Source: G039029935 sp039029935
GTDB taxonomy: Bacteria > Chloroflexota > Anaerolineae > Caldilineales > Caldilineaceae
Assembly (NCBI GenBank): GCA_039029935.1
Contig: JBCCFC010000008.1
Span: forward strand, 1-30,514
Direction: 5' to 3'
Length of the DNA: 30,514 nt
Position numbers and translations under genes: made by a program. Below, piece after piece: positions 1 through 9,000 of the stretch. The notes under the pieces are model-generated. The model was not told the DNA's origin, did not search any database, and saw only the letters and a list, made by a program, of their open reading frames with translations. How positions within the stretch are numbered: the stretch's first letter is position 1; every line of letters starts with the position of its first letter.

Positions 1-3000
1 CCAACCAAGGGGATATAACCTATGAGGATGTCTATCTGCTTGTGGGTGTGCCAGAGTTCACAACCTTTGATCCCAGCAACAGCACGGGGGAATGGTGGCT
101 GTTTGAACCAGATACTGATGCCAATCTCGTTTTGGCAGCCTCCGCGCGTCAAGAGCGAGGGAATCAACCTGCTAGTAAACGTGTAACTAACTCAAACGCC
201 CTCCTTACAGTCAATCAAACAGCCAACCAAACCGAACCGCAACTCTGTCCAGATAACGCGCCATCGGGTACGCTCTGCTATGTTGTGATCGCAGAAATGG
301 CCCCTGGTGTCCTTGATACGGCGACCTTACCCACTATGGCGGTCCATGTCTCTGAAGATTTACCCAGCGGCCAAGTTGAATTTAGTACCTTTGTCGTCAT
401 GGTGACAACAGTCGAGGACCCAGATGATGACATTGAAATGAATGTCGCAGAGTCCAGTGCCAGTGTCAGCGTGGGTATCGGTGCGACCGCAACGCCTACG
501 GTTATGCCTACTATCACGCCTACTATCACGCAGACTGAGACCGCTACTGAGACTCCTACTGAGACTCCTACTCTAAGCCCTACACCCACTGCCACGCAGA
601 CCGCGCCCATCACACCCACCTCGACACCAGCGACAACCTTGACACCGACAGTTACACCAACACCGACGGACACAGCTACCCCGGCGATCACTTCCACCCC
701 GACGATCACTTCCACCCCGGCGGATACGCCCACACCTGTGCCAAGCAACAGTCCACCAACCGCACTGACACTTGACATCACATCGCTGGATGAGAATCTA
801 GTCGCTGGTACATCGGTTGGTACACTCAGTGCAACAGATGCGGATGCAGGTGAAAGTTTTATATACACGCTCGTGGCAGGCACAGGTGATACAGACAACG
901 GTCTGTTTACAATTTCGGACGATCAGCTCGTGGTCAACGGCGTCATCGACTTTGAAACACGACCGACGCTGAGTATCCGTCTGCAAGTGGCCGATAGCTC
1001 AGGGGCGACCTTCGCCCAAGCCGTCACGCTTACGGTTGATAATGTCAATGATGCGCCAGTTGCACTGACCACAAGTAGCACGGCGGTTGCTGAAAATGTG
1101 GCGGTGGGGACATCTGTCTTGACGATGACGACGGCGGATGAGGATGTGGGCGATACACACACCTATGCGCTGGTAGCTGGCACAGGGGACACCAATAATG
1201 GTCTCTTTACGGTTTCGGGTGATCAGCTTGTTGTCAACAGCGTCATCGACTTTGAGACACAGCCCACGCTCAGTGTGCGTTTACAGACCAGCGATGCGGC
1301 TGGTGCAACGCTTGCGCAGGTTATTTCGCTCGTGGTGAATGACAGCAATGATGTGCCAAGCACGCTGACCACCAGCGTCACCACCGTGAATGAGAACATG
1401 GCAGTGGGGGCGACGGCCCTAACGCTGACTACGACTGACGCAGATGCGGGCGATACCCATACCTATGCGCTGGTGGCGGGTACAGGGGACAGCGACAACG
1501 GTCTGTTTACCCTTTCGGGCGATCAACTTCTTGTCAATGGCGTCATCGACTTTGAGACACAGCCTACGCTTAGTGTGCGTTTGCAGACCAGTGATGCCGC
1601 TGGTGCAGCCTTGACACAGGTTATCTCACTGACAGTGGGTGACAGCAATGATGCACCAGTGAGCTTGACCACTAGCATCACGACGATTGATGAAAACTTG
1701 TTGGTGGGCACAGCCGTGTTGACGATGACCACGACTGACCCAGATGCAGGCGACACGCACACCTATGCACTGGTGACGGGTCCAGGTGACATCGACAATG
1801 GCCTGTTTATCGTTTCAGGGAATCAACTTCTTGCCAATCGGATCATCGACTTTGAGACAAAGCCCGCACCGCTCATCCGTTTAGAGACACGTGATGCTAC
1901 GGGTGCAACGGTTGAGCAAGTTATTTCGCTTACCGTTCTTGATAGCAATGATCCACCAATTGCGTTAACGCCTAACACGACTACTCTTGATGAGCGCATG
2001 GGCGTGGGTGCAACTGCGCTGACGCTGGCAACAACGGACCAAGATGTAGAAGATACCCATACATATGCCCTTGTCACTGGTCTGGGGGATACCGACAATG
2101 GCCTCTTTTCGGTTTCAGACAATCAGCTCCTCATCAGTGGCACACTTGACTTTGAGACACAATCCACCCACAGCGTCCGGCTACAAACAAGCGATGCTGC
2201 TGGTGCGACCTTTGAGCAAGTTGTCTCGCTCACGGTTGTTGATAGCAATGACGCGCCGACGGCACTGACCACAAGCATCACCACAGTCAATGAAAATTTG
2301 TTGGCAGGCACAGCCATTTTGACGATGACAACGACGGATCAAGATGCAGGAGATACACATACCTATGCCCTTGTTACCGGGGCGAGTGATACGGATAATG
2401 AGCTGTTTACGGTTTCGGGCAATCAACTCTTGATCAGTGGCACGATTGACTATGAAACACAATCAACCCATAGCGTCCGGCTACAGACAAGCGATGCCGC
2501 TGGCGACACGTTTGAGCAAGTGGTTGCGCTCACCGTCGTGGATAGCAATGATGCACCAACCTCATTAACCGCCAGCACAACCAACGTTGATGAAAACTTG
2601 TTGGTGGGTACAACCGTCTTGACGATGACGACGACAGATCAAGATGTCGGTGACACACATACCTACGCGCTTGTTACTGGCACGGGGGACACGGACAATG
2701 GCCTGTTTATCATTTCAGGCGATCAGCTATTGGTCAATGGCGTCATCGACTTTGAGACGCAATCAACCCACAGCGTCCGATTGCAAACAAGCGACGCCGC
2801 TGGTGCAACGGTTGAGCAAGTGGTTGCGCTCGCGGTTGTTGACACCAATGATGCCCCAACAGCATTGACTGTTAGTAGTACGAGTGTCAATGAAAACTTA
2901 TTGGTGGGAACCGCTGTGCTAACAATGACAACAACCGACCCAGACAGCAGCGACACACACACCTACGCCCTCGTGTCTGGCACAGGCGACAGCGATAATG

Positions 3001-5831
3001 GGCTGTTTACCGTTTCCGGCAATCAACTGCTGATCAACGGTGCGATTGACTTTGAGACGCGGCCAACGCTCACGATACGTTTACAGACGAGCGATGCAGC
3101 TGGCGCAGCCATTGAACAAGCTGTGACGCTGACTGTCGTTGATACCAATGATGCGCCAACCGCTTTGACCGCCAACACACATGCGATCCGCGAAGACACG
3201 GCGGCTGGCACAGCAGCATTGACACTAACAACGACAGACCCAGACGCGGGGGACACTCATACTTATGCCCTTGTCGCTGGGCTTGGTGATACGGGCAATG
3301 GACGGTTTTTTATTTGGGGTAATCAACTTCGAGTCCTTTCCAATACTTCGCTTGACTATGAGACAGCCACAACACTTGCTATCCGCGTACAAACAACCGA
3401 TGTGGCTGGTGCAACCTTTGAGCATGTATTGCACTTGACGATTATTAATGTGAATGATGATCCCATTGCGGTTGATGATGCGTTCAATGTCATCCTCACG
3501 CCAAGCCAATCGTTCACCACTGTGGATGTGTTGACCAATGACAGCGACCCCGATGGAGACACGTTGAGCATTGGCAGCATCGGCACACCTCTGCTAGGCA
3601 CAGCCAGCATCAGCGGAACGGGCATTCTCTACACAGGGATACAGAGCGGTATAGATACCTTTACCTATGTGGTCGATGATGGGAACGGTGGCACAGCCAC
3701 AGGAACAGTTGTGATCGAAACCACCTGTTCGGGGAGCCGTTTGGTGGTTGACAATGCGGGTGATGTCGATGACGAAGATTACTCGACGGGGCAGAATACG
3801 CTGCGTGAGGCCATCTCCTGTGCTGCCCCCGACGATATTATCACCTTTGATGCAGTGATGGCAGACGCAACCATTGTGTTGAGCAACCAACTTGACATTG
3901 ACAAGGCCCTGACCATCACGGGGACGGTTCCTGTCACCATCAGCGGCAATAACGCGGTGCGTATTTTTGCGATTGCAGCGAGCGGGAATGTCAATCTCAA
4001 TCGCTTGACCCTAATCAACGGCAATGCGGACAATGGTGGTGCGATTAGAAGCACATTGACAGCAACAACGCTCACCATAAACGATTCTGTGATCAACAAC
4101 AACACCGCTACAAACGTATCGGGGGCGATTGCCTTCAGTCGCGGCACGTTGGTTGTCAACCGGACGACACTATCTGGCAACACAGCGGCGCATAAAGGTG
4201 GTGTGTTGTCCAGTTTCAACGCCACGATGACCTTTAACGATAGCACCCTTTCAGACAACGAGGTGTTACCATCGACCGTCTCTGGGTTTGGCGGTGCGCT
4301 ACGTGCAGAAGGAAACGCTTCAATCCTCAACATTAACAACAGCACCATTGTCAATAATGTTGGACGTCATGGGGGGATTAGTTCGGGTCAAGATACAGTC
4401 TTAACCATTAAAAATAGCACACTGAGCGGTAACAGTGGGACCAATGCAGGTCTATTTGCAGCCGGCGGGAACATCCTCACTGCAGGGCCACTTCATATCT
4501 ATAACTCAATCATTGCCAACGGTGTCAATGGCAACTGCACGATTGTTGCACCAGCCACAGGCATTGCGACAAGCGTCAGCAACCTCATTGAGGGTGGCAG
4601 TTGTGGTGCATCGCTGACGGGCGACCCCAACTTGGGTCCATTGCAGGATAATGGTGGTAGCACCTTTACGATGGAACCGTTGGCGGGTAGTCCTGTGATT
4701 GATGCGGGCAATAACGCCAATTGTCTGGCGACGGACCAGCGTGGTGTGGTGCGTGATGATGGCTCGTGTGACATCGGGGCCTATGAAGTTGCGACATGTG
4801 TCAACAGCAGCCTCATTGTGGATAGTACAGGTGACACCGATGATGAAAATTACACAGCGGGACAGAATACGCTGCGTGAGGCCATTGCCTGTGCTGATTC
4901 GGGCGATACCATCACCTTTGCGCCCGCGATGACTGGGACAGTGATTACGCTTGGTAGCGAACTCATGCTTGATAAGAGCTTGACGATTAGTGGCACGGTT
5001 CCTGTGACCATTAGCGGTGGCAATGCAGTGCGTCACTTCTTAGTCTCGTCGGGCAGCACGACCCTTAACAGCCTGTCGTTGGTGAATGGTCGCGAGGCCA
5101 GCGGTTCAGCGATTAACATGGTGAATGGCACAAGCCTGACCGTCAACAATAGCTACATCGCCAACAACACTGGCACAGGGAATCGCGGTGCAATCTATGT
5201 CCGAGGAACGGCGACTATCAACAACTCAACGCTTGAAAACAATACCTCAGCGGCACAGGCTGGTGCTGTTTTTGTCCAAGGCGGCAGCGCGTTAACCGTC
5301 AACCAAAGTACGCTCAATGGCAACACCTCTGTTAGTGGTGGCGCAATCCGTGCGGATGGTAACGCAACTGTCAACATTAACAACAGCACATTTGCCAATA
5401 ACTCAGCATCCGCAGTGGGTGGTGCCATCAATATACCATCTGCTAACGGTGTCTTAACAATCAAGAATAGTACTCTTTCTGGCAATAGCAACGGTGCAGC
5501 GGGTCAAGGCAGCATCCATAGCAACGGCATACTTCATCTGTATAACACCATTGTCGCCAACTCACCAACGGGTGTGGACTGTGCAGGAACGGGTTCGATT
5601 GCAACCAACGTAAACAGCCTGAGTGAAGATGGCTCCTGTAGCGCAGCCATAAGCGGCGATCCAAACTTGGGTCCATTGCAGGACAATGGCGGGGATACCT
5701 TTACGATGGCTTTGTTGGTGGGTAGCCTGGCGATTGATGCGGGCGATAACGCAAGCTGCCTCACAACCGACCAGCGTGGAGAGGCACGTAGCGACGGTGT
5801 CTGTGATATTGGGGCCTATGAAGAACCATAG
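1..5831 (+). CDS. Giant cadherin-repeat / CSLREA beta-helix surface protein (gene A), 5' end outside window
   Basis: The reading frame is open from base 3, and its first residues (NQGDITYEDVYLLVGVPE) match gene B around 8994-9050. The gene therefore begins outside the window, and the GTG at 42 is only an internal codon. Order seen: DUF11-like beta domain (3-470); Thr/Pro stalk (480-760); nine cadherin-like repeats of about 100 residues (about 760-3460) with DENL, TDxDAGD, DFET and DxND calcium-type motifs; a Big_9-like domain (3465-3720); and two CSLREA-like beta-helix modules (3724-4795 and 4796-5828), each closing with a choice-of-anchor-Q block (GDPNLGPLQDNGG ... DQRG ... CDIGAYE). The CSLREA signature reads NTLREA here. 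The protein ends at once after the second block, with no LPXTG, PEP-CTERM or LPxxxR tail. It is probably a secreted adhesin or structural protein. No catalytic domain is recognised. The family assignments are strong; the role is inferred. Confidence 0.9.
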   Translation, partial: NQGDITYEDVYLLVGVPEFTTFDPSNSTGEWWLFEPDTDANLVLAASARQERGNQPASKRVTNSNALLTVNQTANQTEPQLCPDNAPSGTLCYVVIAEMAPGVLDTATLPTMAVHVSEDLPSGQVEFSTFVVMVTTVEDPDDDIEMNVAESSASVSVGIGATATPTVMPTITPTITQTETATETPTETPTLSPTPTATQTAPITPTSTPATTLTPTVTPTPTDTATPAITSTPTITSTPADTPTPVPSNSPPTALTLDITSLDENLVAGTSVGTLSATDADAGESFIYTLVAGTGDTDNGLFTISDDQLVVNGVIDFETRPTLSIRLQVADSSGATFAQAVTLTVDNVNDAPVALTTSSTAVAENVAVGTSVLTMTTADEDVGDTHTYALVAGTGDTNNGLFTVSGDQLVVNSVIDFETQPTLSVRLQTSDAAGATLAQVISLVVNDSNDVPSTLTTSVTTVNENMAVGATALTLTTTDADAGDTHTYALVAGTGDSDNGLFTLSGDQLLVNGVIDFETQPTLSVRLQTSDAAGAALTQVISLTVGDSNDAPVSLTTSITTIDENLLVGTAVLTMTTTDPDAGDTHTYALVTGPGDIDNGLFIVSGNQLLANRIIDFETKPAPLIRLETRDATGATVEQVISLTVLDSNDPPIALTPNTTTLDERMGVGATALTLATTDQDVEDTHTYALVTGLGDTDNGLFSVSDNQLLISGTLDFETQSTHSVRLQTSDAAGATFEQVVSLTVVDSNDAPTALTTSITTVNENLLAGTAILTMTTTDQDAGDTHTYALVTGASDTDNELFTVSGNQLLISGTIDYETQSTHSVRLQTSDAAGDTFEQVVALTVVDSNDAPTSLTASTTNVDENLLVGTTVLTMTTTDQDVGDTHTYALVTGTGDTDNGLFIISGDQLLVNGVIDFETQSTHSVRLQTSDAAGATVEQVVALAVVDTNDAPTALTVSSTSVNENLLVGTAVLTMTTTDPDSSDTHTYALVSGTGDSDNGLFTVSGNQLLINGAIDFETRPTLTIRLQTSDAAGAAIEQAVTLTVVDTNDAPTALTANTHAIREDTAAGTAALTLTTTDPDAGDTHTYALVAGLGDTGNGRFFIWGNQLRVLSNTSLDYETATTLAIRVQTTDVAGATFEHVLHLTIINVNDDPIAVDDAFNVILTPSQSFTTVDVLTNDSDPDGDTLSIGSIGTPLLGTASISGTGILYTGIQSGIDTFTYVVDDGNGGTATGTVVIETTCSGSRLVVDNAGDVDDEDYSTGQNTLREAISCAAPDDIITFDAVMADATIVLSNQLDIDKALTITGTVPVTISGNNAVRIFAIAASGNVNLNRLTLINGNADNGGAIRSTLTATTLTINDSVINNNTATNVSGAIAFSRGTLVVNRTTLSGNTAAHKGGVLSSFNATMTFNDSTLSDNEVLPSTVSGFGGALRAEGNASILNINNSTIVNNVGRHGGISSGQDTVLTIKNSTLSGNSGTNAGLFAAGGNILTAGPLHIYNSIIANGVNGNCTIVAPATGIATSVSNLIEGGSCGASLTGDPNLGPLQDNGGSTFTMEPLAGSPVIDAGNNANCLATDQRGVVRDDGSCDIGAYEVATCVNSSLIVDSTGDTDDENYTAGQNTLREAIACADSGDTITFAPAMTGTVITLGSELMLDKSLTISGTVPVTISGGNAVRHFLVSSGSTTLNSLSLVNGREASGSAINMVNGTSLTVNNSYIANNTGTGNRGAIYVRGTATINNSTLENNTSAAQAGAVFVQGGSALTVNQSTLNGNTSVSGGAIRADGNATVNINNSTFANNSASAVGGAINIPSANGVLTIKNSTLSGNSNGAAGQGSIHSNGILHLYNTIVANSPTGVDCAGTGSIATNVNSLSEDGSCSAAISGDPNLGPLQDNGGDTFTMALLVGSLAIDAGDNASCLTTDQRGEARSDGVCDIGAYEEP
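760..3460 (+). repeat. Nine tandem ~300-bp cadherin-like repeat units in gene A
   Basis: The repeating protein unit starts near TALTTSxTTVNENLLVGTA and ends with VDSNDAP. Its period is close to 300 bp, and the DFET codons recur near 948, 1248, 1548, 1848 and 2148. Units 4 to 8 are the most alike at both DNA and protein level, which suggests recent intragenic duplication or homogenisation. Unit 9 is the most divergent and leads into a different Ig-like domain. The calcium-type acidic motifs are kept in most units. Confidence 0.9.
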
Positions 5832-5900
5832 CCCCATTAGACCATGTACATCATTTTGCGCAACGGAACATTTGTTGCAGGTTAAAACGTTGATTCACTG

Positions 5901-5949
5901 TACAATCCCATGTTTCTCCCACGTTTTCCCCATCATTCACCACTATACT
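5901..5949 (+). promoter_or_regulatory. Promoter-like region with 11-bp direct repeats ending in TATACT
   Basis: 11-bp units of the form GTTTnCCCCAT or close variants start at 5912, 5923 and 5934, with a half-like unit before them at 5901. The last unit ends on the first T of TATACT (5944-5949). The repeats cover the place where a -35 box would lie. The same arrangement occurs before the MscS-type gene at 22660-22697. It would give gene B a leader of about 130 bases. An 11-bp direct-repeat operator fits an OmpR/PhoB-family activator. This is inferred from spacing only. Confidence 0.5.
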
Positions 5950-6024
5950 ACACACTACGCACGATACACCGCTGTACGATTACGTAACACAGCATCAAAC
6001 AATACAAAATAAACCTTACCCTTG

Positions 6025-6033
6025 TGCTATACT
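6025..6033 (+). promoter_or_regulatory. Possible extended -10 promoter for gene B
   Basis: TGCTATACT (6025-6033) matches an extended -10 element (TGn before TATACT), and no -35 is recognisable. It would start transcription about 48 bases before the ATG at 6088. It is an alternative or an addition to the repeat-bearing promoter at 5901-5949. Confidence 0.35.
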
Positions 6034-6087
6034 GTGCATTTGAATGATCGTTCGACTTTTTGTCTATGGGGCTTTGGTTGAGCCACG

Positions 6088-9000
6088 ATGAGGACTATGG
6101 CAAGGAATATCAGGAAACAAGTACAAACAAAAAAAGCTCGCTCTCGCAACTGGATGCGTTTACGCTTTGTATTCACGCTGCTTTTTTTGGGCATGATGTT
6201 GGAGACAGGCGCATTTGGGTTAACGACGCCCATTTCTATACGTGAGGCCATGTTTGTGGCTGTGCCTGTACGTCCAGCAGGTGATATTGCCGCGCAAATG
6301 TTTAACGAGGCGCAGCAAGATGCGCCCCTCCAGATTGTGGCCGAACCAGAACGAGCCTCACGTGTGTTTTCATCTTTGATGACCGTGATTGACCCCATCC
6401 AACAAACGATTATCAACGCGCTCATTGCGGCGGGTCGCACCAGCATGGAGACCATTCTTGCCCTTGCACAAAGCCTCAAGACGCGGTTTGATCCCACACC
6501 TGTGGGTATGCCCGATACCATACTCGCTATCCTGCTGCTCAATTTTGTTGTGACAATGATCATAGCGTTGGCTACACGAAAAAGGGGTAGAAAAAAATTA
6601 AAACGGTTCAAGAGGAGCGCACCGACACGCATTGCACAACAGTTTGTGGTGTCTCTACTCTTCATCGGCCTGATGCTCCACACAGGAGCGTTTGGGCTAA
6701 CCGAACCTGTACCGTTGCATGAAGCGTTTTCGATTGCTGTGCCTGCCAACCCAGCAGAACAGATCATAGCCGATCAAGTCAATGATGCGCTTGCTGGTAG
6801 CGTGTCTTCATCAGACACGCTACGGGTGCAGATTCTCACTACGCTGACCGATAGCGTGCGCCCCGTTTTTGCTGTGATATCAACGGTTGCCACAACGGTT
6901 GCCGTAACACTAGCAGCCCTACTCGCGACAACGGGTGTGGCTCTATCGCAAGTGGGCAGTATGTTTGTCACCCCGATTCAGAGCCGTTTGGCCCAACCAC
7001 TGGTGATGCCCGATATTGCAACCTTGCTGTTGATCAACATTGTCGTGAGCATGGTGCTGGCGATGGCATTTGGGCGCATGAGACGGCGTTCCAGGTATCA
7101 GAAACGCCAGCTTCGTGGTCGTCGTTTGCGTCTGGCACAACACTTTATCCTCTCATTGCTCTTCTTGGGTGTGATGTTAGAGACGGGTGCGTTTGGCTTG
7201 GCCGACCCTGTGCCATTGCATCAGGCATTTATCCGCACCGTGCCTGTCAACCCTGCGGGACATGAAATTGCACAGCGATTTGATATTCAATTTGCTGGGG
7301 ACGAGTTTGTGGTCTATCAAGACCCAAATCGACCTTCACGCGTCTTTGCACAGTTCATGGCGGGTGTTGTTGTCATACCTGAACGATTGGCAACCAACGT
7401 CAATCCACTGTTGGCAAGAGATGGCTTTGCGGCGACTTTGGGCAATCTTGTCCAGTTTCCGCAGCAAATCATAGCAACGGGTTGGCGCACGACAAACCTA
7501 GCCGTTGGTGCTGTGCTACGCTTTTCTGCCACTATCGGCGGGCTGATCAATCAGAGTTTGCTCAATCTCGCTGACAGCATCAATGAAGTTTTGGCATGGC
7601 TAAATCAAGATGATTCAGGCATTGTCAGTCCTCCTCCTCAAATAGACGCGCCTGTTGTGATACAGGTCCCACCAACACAGGTCCCACCAACACAGGTCCC
7701 ACCAACACAGGTCCCACCAACACAGGTCCCGCCAACCGCAATACCGACGCCTGCAGCGGTTGCGTTGATTAACCCTGCCCCGACAGATACGCCAGAGCCG
7801 CCAACAGCTATCCCGTCAGCTATCCCAACGCAAACCCCAATACCTGCCCCAGTCGAAACAGCGACTGAACTGCCAACACCCGTTCCTATCCCCACGACTA
7901 CGCCACAAGCAACAGAGATTGTTGTGCCAGCAACCGATTCAACAACGGGCAACCCTGCGGTGGTTGTGCCGCCGGGTCCACCAGCCCCACCGACTTTGCC
8001 ACTGCCAACAGATACGCCGTTACCGACGGAGACATCGCTACCGACAGATACCCCTTTGCCAACGGACACACCTTTGCCGACCAATACACCACTACCCACC
8101 AATACACCCCTCCCAACGAATACACCCGCGCCGACCAATACGCCCGTTCCAACCAATACCCCTGTGCCAACCAATACACCTGTACCCACCAATACGCCGC
8201 TACCGAGTCACACACCGACGCCAAGCCCCACCAATACGGCCAGCATTACACCGATTACCTACACGGCAACCCCACGCGATACGAGTACACCTGTGACGCC
8301 ATCCGCCACACCCACGCCGTCAGGGACACCATCAGTGACACCCACCTTTGCCTTTGTCTTTGAGTCTCCGACTATCACCCAAACGCCCAGCCAGACGCCT
8401 ATCCCGACCAATACACTTGCCCCAACCAATACATTTACCCCAGTACCAACGTTGGAGGGTGTTGAGCCAACGTTAGTCCCGCAGTCGATTCAAGAAGTCG
8501 TCTTATACCCCAACATTATTCCACTGGGGGCATCCAACGGCACATATGTTGGTGACTTGAACGTTGTCACCAACAATGACTCACTGCCTGGGTTGGGGAA
8601 CACGGGCATTGGCCCAGCAAGCATCAGTCAGGACACCCCAGTTGCCTATCAATTCACGATGATTGATGCGTATCAGAGCGATGATGGGCAAATCGACTAT
8701 GATAGCAAAGATCATGACAATGAATACTTCCGCTTGGAGGGTGAGATTGTTTTGGTCAAAAATCCTGTACCTGAAGGTCGGACATTGTTTTATATTTTGG
8801 TGGAAACAACCGCGGAAAATAGCTTCAGTACAGTCAATCTCTTTGCCCTTATCACAGAGGAAGCCCCGCCGCCGCCAGAGGTTGATGAGTTGCCAGAGCC
8901 TGGGTTGGATATCATTCCTGACATCGGCGTGGGGCTGTCTGCATCTGTCCCCATCGCTGTGCCAGGGGATACAGTGATTTTCACACCGGACTTAAACAAT

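Noticed and set aside
42..44. GTG 42 as the true start of gene A
   Set aside because: The frame is open to base 3, and the residues before it match gene B (DVYLLVGVPE). There is no signal peptide after it.
278..898. Long antisense open frame over the Thr/Pro stalk of gene A (also 7638-8192 and 9228-9710 in gene B)
   Set aside because: It translates to Val/Gly-rich low-complexity sequence that is simply the complement of the Thr-Pro codons. There is no ribosome site, and the sense strand has clear domains.
923..3256. Series of antisense frames at 300-600 base spacing in gene A
   Set aside because: They repeat because the cadherin units repeat. Their products resemble each other only through the sense-strand repeat and have no start signals.
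5971..5993. Hairpin GCTGTACG ... CGT ... ACAGC between genes A and B
   Set aside because: Only 5+3 pairs with a three-base bulge and no T-tract. Too weak for a terminator, and it lies between the two promoter candidates.
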